From Cenococcum geophilum 1.58 (taxonomy: Eukaryota; Ascomycota; Dothideomycetes; Gloniales; Gloniaceae): a stretch of 64,000 nucleotides of DNA. The stretch covers positions 3,787,640-3,851,639 of the forward strand of contig KV748181.1 in the NCBI GenBank assembly GCA_001692895.1, in the 5' to 3' direction. Below the pieces are notes generated by a model that made no database searches, had not been told where the DNA came from, and saw only the letters and a list, made by a program, of their open reading frames with translations. This document shows, in pieces, positions 47,261-56,281 of this stretch (positions are counted from its first letter, which is position 1; each line of letters begins with the position of its first letter). Made by a program: the position numbers and the translations under genes.

Positions 47261-47453
47261 TGTCATGGAACGGGGGCAGTGGCTACAGAGCGTATGTATT
47301 NGAGGAGTCTANAAGACGTTGCGCGATCGATCGTAAGGGTCGAGGGCGTAAGGAGGTGATATACCTACGCGTAGCTGACATAAGCTGTACGCGAGGTGTG
47401 CGCGAGAGCACGGGGCTCTCCTATGGAGGCCCCTGCGGTGGGGTTCCGTGACA
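47261..47453 (-). repeat. Family B LTR, 5' copy
   Basis: 193 bp, with N at two positions. In minus sense a TATA-like GTATATC lies about 40 bases before GCGCAACGT, a plausible transcription start region. The first bases after the LTR (47,250-47,258, plus sense GCGCAACGT) are complementary to ACGTTGCGC at 47,316-47,324 inside the LTR. Confidence 0.92.
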
Positions 47454-47458
47454 TCTTG

Positions 47459-49501
47459 CTTCTTAATCTTAGTATTAACTTTTCAATCTTTAGTCCGAAC
47501 ACTATATTCTACTAGTAAGTCTTTTAGGTCTATATATTTGTCTTCTAGTCTAATTACTATTTATACCGCAAATTCTCTAATCTATAAAGAAGCTCCTTAC
47601 CTCTTACTTATAGGTGTTTTAATTTGTACCCCAAATTCCTAACCCCTTTAAATTCTCAATCCTAAGCTTACTTCTATCTTAAGTTTTACTCTAGCCTTAG
47701 TCTAACTAGGCTTACTTAGTATTCTTATCTTGTCTTAAGAATCTTAAATCTTACTTATCTCGTCTTAAGAGTCTTATGCCTTTAGGAAACTTCGTCCTAA
47801 GCTTATTTATATATTACTAAACTAAGCCGTTACTCTACTCTATCGGTTATCGTCTATTATAGGTCCTTAAGCTTACCTCATCTCTTCTTAAGAATCTTAG
47901 TCGTCTCGCATCTTATCTTAAGAATCTTAAGCCTTTAGCCTTTTGCCTTTATTAAGTGCCGAAGTAGTTTACTATCCTACTTCTCTTATGTCTTATAAAG
48001 CGATAGATATTATATCTAGTGGGGTCTTAATCCCTACTAATATTCCCTATTCTATAGTGGAATTATCTTCTACCTCTAGTATAACATCTCTAAGGTCTAC
48101 TTGTTTCCAGTAAACGGCCCTTATTGCCTTATTGTTATAGAATGCTTCGCCTACGTTAAAATCATCGTCCTTAATATCTAATCTGCGAGCTAGTTCGTTG
48201 GTTCCTCTATATCCTATAGGTGCTAGCTCTTATAGCTAATAGCTTACGCTATACTTAGCGTCTTTATAAATTCGGTATACGTTATTATAATAAAACGCAA
48301 AACTTTTAATTAAATATTCTTTTGTTCCTCGTAGTATATTATCGTCCCTCTATACGTATATATCGTCTGCTAGTCTTATACCTTTTACTATATAGTAACT
48401 CTGCCTACTTCTATAGTCTCTAACGTAATAACCCTATTTTCCGCAATTTATATAAGCTCCTTCTTTAAACCATTTTTCTTGCTATAGAGTCCGCCTAAAC
48501 GTCTTCTACTGCTAAAATCCCTGGTTTAGCCTCTGCTCCTTAAACCTTTAATTACTTAATTCTTATCCTCTAGGTTTTTACGGTTTACTCTATCTCTTAT
48601 AGGCTTCTTTAATACTACTTAGGTCTATTAGCTCTGCGCCATACCATAGTTTTTAACTTAGCTTTTATTATTATATACTCTGCGCCTTATATAACTATAG
48701 AACTCTATCCTAACCTCTCTTAGCCTGTTCCCTTTAGTAGATCTAATTATTAATCTTAATCGCCTAATCTATTAGTTCCCTTAGGGTATCCACATCTTCT
48801 ATTAGGATAATTACGTCCTAAACTTTAGCCTTAAGTCCTTATTTATACTGTGCCATAAGCGCCCTATTATTCTACTTTACTTATATTACTAACGTCTAGA
48901 ACTGCGTTATATACTTAATTGCTAAGGTTCGTTATATAATATTTTAGAGTTTTCTTTCCACCGTGGTTACTGCCTCTGGGTCTCTAAATATTTATATAAG
49001 TCGTTCTACGAATCCATTCTAGCTTAAGAACATAAACTATACCTCTTAGTTAGTGGTTATTATGCTATTCGCTTATATCTCTATAAGGTAAAGCTTAAAC
49101 TATTTAAGTGCCCTTTCTGTTAAGAATAGTCCTATATAGGCTATTTGATCTATAGGTGTTGCCAGCTTTACTCCTTCCTATACTACCTTAAAGTACATTT
49201 ATATAAGGAATCCTTTAAGCTTTAATCTCTCTCCTAAGTACCTTTTAATCAATAGTAACTTAACCTTTACTGCGCCTATTCCATTAATCCTATTTTCTAA
49301 CGCCGCATTATTTTCTGTTAACTGGTTAACTATCTCTTATAATTGTCCAACCGTTATAGGTTACTGTAAGTTAGTGTTTACTATACTAGTATCGTTACCT
49401 AACCTTAAAGTAGTTGCCGCCGTTAATAGCGTCGTAGTGGCTGCTTTTAGTGGTATGTTGTTTAACTTTCTATACTTATTACCGTAACTAGGTAGTAATT
49501 A
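47459..49501 (-). pseudogene. Family A gag relic
   Basis: The minus-strand half of family A above the nested insertion. Just inside the 5' LTR it carries a sequence homologous to the gag start of the plus-strand copy at 56,282 onward (AAAGTTAAA..ATAC.ACTAAAAGCAGC). Readable pieces near 48,900-49,000 resemble the capsid region (ALIAQYKQGLK). RIP stops are frequent. It is separated from pol by the family B element. Confidence 0.75.
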
Positions 49502-49923
49502 TATAATAGAACCTTATAGCAGGAACTACGGTGGGCTCGTTATTGGGCTAGGTATATAGGTAAAGTAAGTTAAAGTTAATAACGAATAATAACTAGTAGA
49601 GTGGTTGCCTAATAGATTAACTCTAATTATATTCTGAGAATTACTACAAGGAAGGAACTATCTAGGTAGGGATTAAGGGTCCTTAAATACACAACTATAC
49701 TCCTATAAAATCCTTCTTATACGTAACGTACGTCTTATACGTAAGGTACGTAAGTTCCTCTTATTCCTCTCGTTTAATACGTAGCACATTATGTGACCTC
49801 GGTTACTATTTCTCGTCATATAGTTCTATCGGCTCCATCCTAGACCGTGCTTGAATTAACCAACTAGCTTCTTCCGACTCCTCTCCTAGTAGTCGTAGTA
49901 TCGTACTTAAAGCGTCCGTAATA
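49502..49923 (-). repeat. Family A LTR, 5' copy
   Basis: 422 bp. In minus sense it begins TATTACGG (from TGTTACGG) and ends next to TAATTACTACC, the expected place of a primer-binding site. It keeps more CG and CA pairs than its partner. Confidence 0.92.
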
Positions 49924-50250
49924 TAGGCCAGTTCTTACCTACTAGTATCCCACTACGCGTAGTTAACAGTTTATCTGCCATATCTGCTACCTTATACAGC
50001 CAGGGTGCAAACCCTCGCGAATCTAGGTTGAGTATATATTATACGATCGTCTGCTCTTCAGTCGCCGTAAGCTTTAGGCAGTTTAGCCGTATTTGTGGTT
50101 GTGATGTAATTCCGTGAAGCCGATTATAGAGTCGCTAATATCGTACGTTAAAAGCATCTGCAGCGCGTGGTATGCTCCGAAAATAGCCTAAGGTATAGGC
50201 CTAAAGTGCTAGATCAATCCTGCCTTCTTGCTGAGATAGATTAGTATTAT
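49924..50250 (-). pseudogene. pogo/Fot1 transposase relic, N-terminal part
   Basis: On the minus strand near 50,130-49,924 the translation contains RLNCLKLTATEEQTIV, YILNLDSRGFAPWL, VADMADKLL and VGKNWP, the CENP-B-type helix-turn-helix region that starts pogo/Fot1 transposases. The frame is interrupted exactly after the NWP position by the LTR retrotransposon and resumes at 35,632. Stops are present, so it is not functional. Confidence 0.88.
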
Positions 50251-50338
50251 TTTGTTAATGCATTGCCTTTTGTATATAGTGTTGGTCGTGCTAAGAAAAA
50301 TCTGCCGGCTCGGTGGTTCTGCCGGCTCGGTGGTGGAA

Positions 50339-51400
50339 TACGTTACTAGATATTAAAAATATTTCTTAAAAATCTAATATCTTATAGAAATTTGCTTTTA
50401 CCTAAACTCTCTCTACTTTAATTTTTATTTAAAAAGTATAAAAAATTATTATAAGGTTATAACCTTAAAAAAGAGTTAAAAAAAATGCAATTTCCTATAT
50501 AAATTTGAAAAAATAAGGGTTTAAAGGGATATAATAAACTTTCACACTTTTAAAATAAATGTTTAAATAAAAAAAGGTATAGTAAATGCAAATATCTATA
50601 AGATGTTAAATTTTTAAAAAATAATTTTAATATTTAGTAGTAGAAAATTGTAAGAGGCCAGCCTGACCGGAACGTATAATTATCTAATCGACAGTGTCAC
50701 CGGTAAGTAGAAGGTAAGTCGAAGGTAAGTAGAAGGTAGAATGAGTTTTCACGTATTGAAGGACAAATGCTTCTGACCACTTCTATTCAGAGACTAATCG
50801 CTGGTTCTTCTCTAGAGGGGAACCAGCTTCCTATATGTTCCTTCCGAGACGCTAGTAAAACCCTTCGCCCCTAACCTGTCTGACTGTGTCTTTTGGAACA
50901 TAGACGGGACATAGATGAAACCTCCTACCGTCTCATCGGATATGTACCTCCCGGGGGATTCCGTTACAAAAATATATATTATATATTTTAGATTTTAGTA
51001 AAGAATTAATAGGATTTCTAAAAGAGTTATAGGTTTTCAATTTTAAAAAAGGGTATAATAGCTGGATTTTGCATATAATACGGGCTTAAAGTAATTTTTA
51101 TAGCTTTAGAATTAATTATGTGGTTATTATATAGTAATTTAGCAAGGCGAGTTGTCTGAAAAAGGCGCTCGCACGGAGACTTTTGACGAGGGACTGTAGG
51201 ATCGGCATCGCAAAGCGCCGACCCGACTTCAGAGATCACAACCGAAAGCAGAAAACCCCGTTTTGTCGAGCAACTTACATGACTTATTAGTGATTCTATT
51301 CTAGTTTTTAAACGCTAACATCATGGAGCCACAAATCATTCAGAGCCCAGTTCGTTTTATGCCAGACCCCATCTGGTCAAACCTGACTTAATCTCTGATA
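50339..51400. other. AT-rich spacer between the transposon nest and the monooxygenase
   Basis: Very AT-rich up to about 50,640, then mixed. It includes a small 11-bp tandem array (separate entry). A 70-codon minus frame at 51,027-51,239 has no domain. No supported gene. Confidence 0.5.
50702..50742. repeat. Tandem repeat, 11-bp unit (GGTAAGTAGAA)
   Basis: About four copies of GGTAAGTAGAA/GGTAAGTCGAA in the spacer next to the transposon nest. Confidence 0.8.
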
Positions 51401-52678
51401 TCAAGAAACCGTTTCCATTTTACTGCCCTTGTGGCCAGCAGCCGCTATGTCCTCATACATCTTGAAGAAGTCCGCCATCGCCTGTGCACCGTTCTCGCTC
51501 AAAAACATGTCCTTGTTCCTGACCGTCTCCTCTGCCTTGACTTGCGCCCGCGCTAGCATGGCCTCCTCAAACTCGCGCATCCGCGGCTCCAGCGCGGCCT
51601 GCCACGCCGCGGCGTCCGCGGCCTCGGGCACTGCCGCCAGCACGTGTGCCAGATCCAGCGAGTCCCAGAGCGCCAGGTTGACGCCCTCACCGGCCCACGG
51701 CGTCATCAGGTGGGCCGCGTCGCCGATCAGCGTCGCGCCCGTTCGGTGCTCCCAGCGGTGGCCGACGGGGAGCATGTAGTACGGCTTGATGTCAGCCTCG
51801 CAGCCGGGGTTGTCCTTGGTCTCCTCGTCGCACGCCGTGGCGAGCAGGTCCTGGAGCGCGGGCGCCCACTTGCGGAACAGCTTGTCGTCGCCCAAGAGCG
51901 TCGTCTTAACCTCGGCGGCCGTCTTGCCCTTCAGCCCGGCGGCCGCGGCCCAGTGCTCGTGCGGCGTGCTCACAGCCGCGTACACTTGGATCGAATCCTG
52001 CGGGCCACGCTGGGTCATGATTGCGTTGCCGCCGCCGAGAGCGCAGAGCGTGCCCGAGCCGCTGAGCTCGACTAGGTGCGGGTACTTGGTCGAGACGTGC
52101 CTCACCGTCGCCGTCACGTACTGCGCGCCGCTGTAGAAGGGCTGAGCGTCCGATAGCAGCTTGCGGATCCGGGACCACGCGCCGTCGGCGCCGACGACGA
52201 AGTCATACGCCGCGGCACCGTTTACGCCGAGGTCAAATGTGATCTCGGTCGCTCCTGTGGTCGCGTTGTGGTCGCTCCGGACGGTCGTGATCTTGTGGTT
52301 CCACTTGATAGTGTCTGAGGGAACGTTCTGGATAAGCAAATTGGTGAGTGCGTTTCGCGCAATTTCTGGGCGGGACGCGAGCTCGCCCTCGTCGGTGTGC
52401 AACACAACGCCATCGGGGTTGATGACGCGCATCGACTCAGAGCAATCTCCCACGGCCGCCTGGAAGCCGTTCCACAAGCCGCATTCACGCATCGCCGTCA
52501 GCCCGGACTCCTCGTGTAGGTCTAGCATGCCGGACGGTTTGGCGAGCTCCTCCTGCGTGGATTTGGCTCGCAACTCGTAAATGGTGGCGCGGATGCCGCG
52601 CTGATGTAGCAGCTGGCCAAGCGCCAGGCCCGAGGGGCCGCCGCCGACGATGGCAATTCGAGGTTGGAAGATAGGCAT
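51401..52678 (-). CDS. TetX-like FAD-dependent monooxygenase
   Basis: A class A flavoprotein monooxygenase of 425 residues without introns. It shows the N-terminal FAD motif GGGPSG (about 12-17) followed by the E of IYELR, the DG motif GADGAWSR (about 163-170), and the second FAD motif GDAAHLMTPWAGEGVN (about 319-334). The LDLHEESGLTAMRECGLW segment and overall length are typical of the TetX-like branch, whose bacterial members hydroxylate tetracyclines. The substrate of this fungal protein is unknown, and many fungal relatives sit in secondary-metabolite clusters. The gene is clearly GC-rich while flanking blocks are RIP-like and AT-rich. The frame is intact with all motifs, so it is probably functional. 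Upstream, on the same strand, lies a broken transporter. Confidence 0.92.
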   Translation of the reverse strand: MPIFQPRIAIVGGGPSGLALGQLLHQRGIRATIYELRAKSTQEELAKPSGMLDLHEESGLTAMRECGLWNGFQAAVGDCSESMRVINPDGVVLHTDEGELASRPEIARNALTNLLIQNVPSDTIKWNHKITTVRSDHNATTGATEITFDLGVNGAAAYDFVVGADGAWSRIRKLLSDAQPFYSGAQYVTATVRHVSTKYPHLVELSGSGTLCALGGGNAIMTQRGPQDSIQVYAAVSTPHEHWAAAAGLKGKTAAEVKTTLLGDDKLFRKWAPALQDLLATACDEETKDNPGCEADIKPYYMLPVGHRWEHRTGATLIGDAAHLMTPWAGEGVNLALWDSLDLAHVLAAVPEAADAAAWQAALEPRMREFEEAMLARAQVKAEETVRNKDMFLSENGAQAMADFFKMYEDIAAAGHKGSKMETVS

Positions 52679-53008
52679 ATTGCGCGTGGGAGGAAGGTTT
52701 ATTTTTTGACCTCTATGTGAAAGGGCGCGGGTCGTGAGTGGGGGTGTGGTTTTTGTGTCTGGTGCTTGTTGGTTCTATGTCTGAAAATGGCTTGCTTTGA
52801 AAGGTTGTGATGGACGCCATTGATTGTCGACGGTAAGAGGCATCGCGACATTATAAACTCATAGCGACTCGGGTTGTAGTAAACCCCGACCGGACCCTAA
52901 ATTCGGCGGCAAGCCTACCGGATTCACACTGGCCGCCCGCCGCCGATCGGGGTTTCGGGCGTTCGAAGCACTCTTTTCTGCTTTCGGTCCCGAGCCTGCG
53001 CATTCTAA
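52679..53008 (-). promoter_or_regulatory. Promoter region of the TetX-like gene
   Basis: About 330 GC-rich bases between the monooxygenase start and the end of the broken transporter. They hold inverted CCG/CGG words (for example CGGCGG and CCGCCGCC around 52,900-52,950), the type of half-site used by Zn2Cys6 regulators. Binding is inference only. Confidence 0.4.
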
Positions 53009-53372
53009 TTAAAGCTGATGGACGCGGCCAGAAATGGGATTAAAACAGGCGGCAGTCAACATGTAGACATTATCATACCAACCGATGTCCTGGAGCGAGT
53101 CGAATTCGTCGGTGATGCGTGGAATGGCCGCTGTAATAATATTTCGATCCTACTGGCGTGTAAGCTCGACATGTAAGTCTGGAGTTATACGGCGAAACTT
53201 ACCAATGCGATAAGAAAAATCGACAGATACATGCCAATGATAACCGCCCACTTGAGGGACTTTGGCTGGAAATTCTTTTCGGCATCTTCATATTCGTCGA
53301 CTGTCTCGACTGGCAGAGCCCGCTCGGCTGGGGCACCTCTTTGGCAGAGTGGACAGAAGCCGTGGAAGACAT
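53009..53372 (-). pseudogene. Truncated MFS (DHA2-type) transporter remnant
   Basis: The first part of a 14-TM drug/H+ antiporter. From 53372 one frame reads MSSTASVHSAKEVPQPSG; the homologous continuation PVETVDEYEDAEKNF lies in another frame, so a single-base shift has occurred. It then runs through WAVIIGMYLSIFLIAL (TM1), a 53-base intron (53,202-53,150, GTAAGT to GTAG), DRNIITAAIPRITDEF and DIGWYDNVYMLTAACFNP (TM2), and stops at GRVHQL where intact members continue with several hundred residues. DRNIITAAIPRI corresponds to motif D1 of DHA2 pumps (usually DRTIIATAIPRI). The rest of the gene is missing; the monooxygenase promoter begins at once. Confidence 0.87.
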
Positions 53373-53564
53373 TATCAATCCAGGAAGAACGAGTGCTGTT
53401 TCAGATTGAGGTTTGTCTTACCACGTAGTGTTGAGCAGCTGCGAATTCAATCTCATAAATATACCCTGATTCAGGAGAGATATGAAGTTTAAGTTCGCCA
53501 AATGCTCCCGGGATCTCGATATCGGCATGGTCTAAAATTTACCTTAGAAGCTTACCTCAGCAAG

Positions 53565-53654
53565 CTCAGACGTGATTCTGTTGGTGCGGATTTTCAATCG
53601 GTCCGCAAGCTGACTAACTACGTTTGTGCGAAACCACCAGAATCACGTCTGAGC
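53565..53654. repeat. Perfect 16-bp inverted repeat
   Basis: CTCAGACGTGATTCTG at 53,565-53,580 and its exact reverse complement at 53,639-53,654, with 58 bases between. It could form a hairpin or be the core of a small MITE. No gene crosses it. Confidence 0.8.
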
Positions 53655-53719
53655 CACATTCACAACGTTTATTACGTTTTCCGACAATATCCGCATTGCG
53701 GAGGTTGCGGATATTAAAA

Positions 53720-54150
53720 TAACTCAACACTAGTATTTTATATCCTTTTCTAAAGTTTATTAATTATATAACAGAACCTAGGCTTTTAGGCTATATAATT
53801 TTTATTACTTAGGTATTCTTAGGTCTCGTGCTTATTTTCCCTAAAAAAAACGCATTATTAAGGATTGTAGAACTCTATATAATTTTATTAAACGCTAGCT
53901 AATATATATAAAACCTATATAGATCTATAATAGCTACCCTAAAGAACCTATTATAGCCTAGCGGATATATAGGGTCCGCGTTATTGTATAATATACCTAC
54001 TAAAACCTTATTATATGCCAACTACTAAATTCTATTATATAGAGAGGTAGAAGCTATATAAGATTAATAAGGCTATTTTGTTTATATATCTGTATTACGG
54101 ATATATGGAGTACCTTAGGTAGTTATTGTTTAGGTAGGCTGTATAGAGGC
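53720..54150. other. AT-rich RIP-like spacer
   Basis: Composition drops abruptly to AT-rich with TATATA words. No frame or domain can be read. It marks the start of the second repeat block. Confidence 0.5.
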
Positions 54151-54160
54151 TCCGCGTATA

Positions 54161-54353
54161 AAAGCTCCGCACGAAGCTTTGTACGAAGCTCTGCACGAAG
54201 CTTTGCACGAAACTCCGCACAAAGCTCTGCGTACGGGCGCTCGGTACGAAGCTCTGCACGAAGCTCTGCACGAAGCTCTGCGTACGGAGACTCTGCACGA
54301 AGTTCTGCACGAAGCCCTACACGAAGCTTTGCACGAAGCTCTGCACAAAGCTT
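54161..54353. repeat. 12-bp minisatellite, left arm (GCACGAAGCTCT)
   Basis: About 15 copies of a 12-bp unit (GCACGAAGCTCT with C/T and other single changes), interrupted by TACGGGCGCTCG-type variants. The unit is the reverse complement of that in the right arm (54,481-54,752), so the two arms form a foldback. Being 12 bp, it keeps frames open on both strands, giving spurious repetitive peptides. Confidence 0.9.
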
Positions 54354-54377
54354 TCATATAGAACCTCCGTAGTAGAG

Positions 54378-54445
54378 CCGTCGTACGCAGAACCGTCGTA
54401 CGCAGAACCGCCGTACGCAGAACCGTCGTACGCAGAGCCGTCGTG
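54378..54445. repeat. 15-bp tandem repeat in the foldback loop (CCGTCGTACGCAGAA)
   Basis: About four and a half copies of CCGTCGTACGCAGAA with small changes, lying exactly between the two inverted minisatellite arms. Confidence 0.88.
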
Positions 54446-54480
54446 CAGAGCCTCCGTATACGGATTCGTGCAGAGCCTCC

Positions 54481-54752
54481 GTACGCAGAGCTTTGTGCGG
54501 AGCTTTGTGCGGAGCTTCGTGCAGAGCTTCGTGCAGAGCTTCGTGCAGAGCTTCGTGCAGAGCTTCGTGCAGAGCTTCGTGCAGAGCTTCGTGCAGAGCT
54601 TCGTGCAGAGCTTAGTGGAGAGCTTAGTGCAGAGCTTCGAGCAGAGCTTCGAGCAGAGCTTCGAGCAGAGCTTCGAGCAGAGCTTCGAGTAGAGCTTCGA
54701 GCAGAGCTTCGTGCAAAGCTTCGTGCAGAGCCCCGTGCAGAGCCTCGTGCAG
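54481..54752. repeat. 12-bp minisatellite, right arm (AGAGCTTCGTGC)
   Basis: About 22 copies of AGAGCTTCGTGC. Variants are ordered: TTTGTGCGG types first, a long run of identical units, then TTCGAGC units, then CCTCGTGC. The order points to local slippage or unequal exchange. It is inverted relative to the left arm. A 125-codon frame crosses it (repeats of AELR), but codon repetition follows from the unit and I do not call it a gene. Confidence 0.92.
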
Positions 54753-55039
54753 AGCCTAAGTCGGCGAATCGCCCGTTCGGCGGCGCTTTCTGCTTGATAT
54801 CGCGGGGGCTAATAGGGTAGATATATTCATCAATTATAGAGCTGCTTCTGCGGATTAATTTAACGGTATTTCTAAGATAATAGCTGTTGTGGGGGTGTAG
54901 ATTAATTTCGTTAAAAAGGGTGACTGCTCTATATATAAAACAAGTCGCGTCGCTTAATAAAGTCTGTAAAAGTCTCTCAGACCATACGGAGGTCGCTAAT
55001 ATCTAAATTTGCACCTTCCTAATTAGGAAAATTGACTTA

Positions 55040-55860
55040 CCGCCCTCTGACCGCCCCAAAATAGAACCAGCAGAATTCATCTGTACCCTTAACTCCTTTA
55101 TTACACCGACACTAGCGCCACTAAAATCGCATAATCATATAAATAATAACCTATAACTCTTCCTAAGCTTTAAGATTATTAAACTAACTATAGTCTTCTA
55201 TGAGATTATAACTAGGGCCCAGGCCCTGGCTATAAAGGCTATAGAAGCTACCTTAAATTAAATTAAAAATATTACAAAAATTAAGCGTCGATCCCTTTAG
55301 TATTTAATTAAAAAAGCCCTTAATCGCAGCTAGAATCCTACTGTAAATCCCCTTATAATTAACGGCTATATTATTAACACTCCTTATCCTAGCAGAAAAA
55401 CTAAATGTATACGCGAATTTAAGCAGCGAATCCTTAAGAAGGTTACCTCCGATTAATATAGTAGAGAGAAGTCCTACGCCTATATTGCTGCCAAATGCAG
55501 CTACTCCACCTAAATAATCTGGCGAGTCCTTTAACGTTATAAATATTGTAAGACTAAGCCTATATAAAAGCCTAGCATTATATAAGCCATAAAGGAAGCT
55601 TACTATTAGTTCGCTTTATAGTATTAAAATTAGATAATTAAGGATTAGAAGGCTGTAATTTGGAGCAATAAAACGGGTGTTATTTTAGGCTATAAAAGAG
55701 GTGGATATAAGCTCTAGCGTTTAGCTAAAGAAAAAGTTAATAAATAGTCTATCTAACCTCGCTAGTAAAAGGCCTCTAAGTTTATATTCTAGGGCTGCTT
55801 TTTATATAATTAGAAAGGTCCTTACTATATTTAGAAGGAGACTAAAGTAAAAAAGAAGGC
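55040..55860 (+). pseudogene. Tc1/mariner-type transposase relic
   Basis: Plus-strand pieces in order: QALAIKAIEAT (HTH part), IKRRSL with LIKKALNR, TKCIREFKQRILKKVTSD, YAYIAAKCSYST, AVIWSNKTGVILGYKRGGYK (the W.DE.... catalytic region with Asp changed to Asn and Glu to Lys) and KFIFWGCFLYN.KGPYYI. This is the layout of fungal Tc1/mariner-like transposases. Stops and G-to-A changes at catalytic codons indicate RIP. The relic is cut at 55,861 by a family A LTR, so the retrotransposon may have inserted into it. Confidence 0.82.
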
Positions 55861-56281
55861 TGTTACGAACCTTATATCGGCAGTAGTAGAACTACTAAGG
55901 AGAGAGATAAACGGACTAGTGGTAGAAGTACGGGAGGTACTGGAACTAGTCGAAATATAAGACGAGGGGTAGCTAAGTTATGTGGTTAATTACATTATAA
56001 GTTCGGAACGTGGGAACGTAGGAATATGGGAACGCGATATACTGACGTACTAATATACTAACGTACTTAGTACATTTCTTAGGCGCAGTATTATATATTT
56101 AAAGGACTACAGTCCCTACCTAGATAGTTCTCTTCTTTATAGTAAATCTTAGAATATAATTAGAGTTAATCTATTAGGTAACTACTCTACTAGTTATTAT
56201 TACGTTATTAACTTCTTATTTACTTATATATCTAGCCTATTAATAAGTCTACTGTAGTATTTCCTACCAGGCTTTGTTATA
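55861..56281 (+). repeat. Family A LTR, plus-strand copy
   Basis: Begins TGTTACGAACC and ends TTTGTTATA. Long stretches match the reverse complement of the LTRs at 35,633 and 49,502, for example CCCTACCTAGATAGTTC and AATATAATTAGAGTTAATC. Its length of 421 bp is nearly the same. The sequence just after it matches the family A internal start, so it is a 5' LTR in plus sense. No matching 3' LTR is visible within the window. Confidence 0.85.

Larger units (their letters stand above)
41112..47453 (-). mobile_element. Chromovirus-type Ty3/gypsy retrotransposon (family B), nested in family A
   Basis: 6342 bp, with 193-bp LTRs at 41,112-41,304 and 47,261-47,453 that differ at about three readable positions plus two N. 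The LTRs begin TGTCACGGAAC and end with the inverted form. Flanks TCTTA (41,107-41,111) and TCTTG (47,454-47,458) are a 5-bp duplication with one transition. A polypurine tract (AGGAGGGGGGG, minus sense) abuts the 3' LTR at about 41,306-41,318, fixing minus orientation. Gag, RT and a terminal chromodomain are recognisable but broken. The near-identical LTRs make this the youngest layer of the nest. Confidence 0.93.
35633..49923 (-). mobile_element. Ty3/gypsy-type LTR retrotransposon (family A), itself interrupted
   Basis: Flanked by a perfect 5-bp target duplication TAGGC (35,628-35,632 and 49,924-49,928). LTRs are 35,633-36,054 and 49,502-49,923, both 422 bp, starting TGTTACGG (minus sense) and ending in its inverted form CCGTTACA, partly changed to TATA by C-to-T. 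Transcription sense is minus. The own length, without the inserted family B element, is about 7.9 kb. Gag lies at about 47,900-49,450 and pol at about 36,100-41,100. All frames are broken by RIP-like changes. A third LTR of this family lies at 55,861-56,281 on the plus strand. Confidence 0.93.
34204..50338 (-). mobile_element. pogo/Fot1-type DNA transposon, split by nested retrotransposons
   Basis: 58-bp terminal inverted repeats at 34,204-34,261 and 50,281-50,338 differ at only two positions. Each starts TTCCACCACCGAG and holds two copies of CCACCGAGCCGGCAG. The flanking TA on both sides (34,202-34,203 and 50,339-50,340) fits a Tc1/mariner-superfamily insertion. Removing the nested retrotransposon (35,633-49,923 plus one 5-bp duplication) leaves about 1.84 kb, the size of Fot1-like elements. 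The remaining sequence encodes a broken pogo transposase on the minus strand (next two entries). Confidence 0.93.

Noticed and set aside
51644-52580. Several plus-strand frames over 100 codons opposite the TetX-like gene
   Set aside because: GC-rich shadow frames; all motifs lie in the minus-strand frame.
54443-54820. A 125-codon frame of AELR repeats, and opposite frames of FVQS repeats, as a repetitive protein gene
   Set aside because: The periodic peptides follow directly from a 12-bp minisatellite unit that leaves several frames open on both strands. There is no start context, domain or flanking gene structure.
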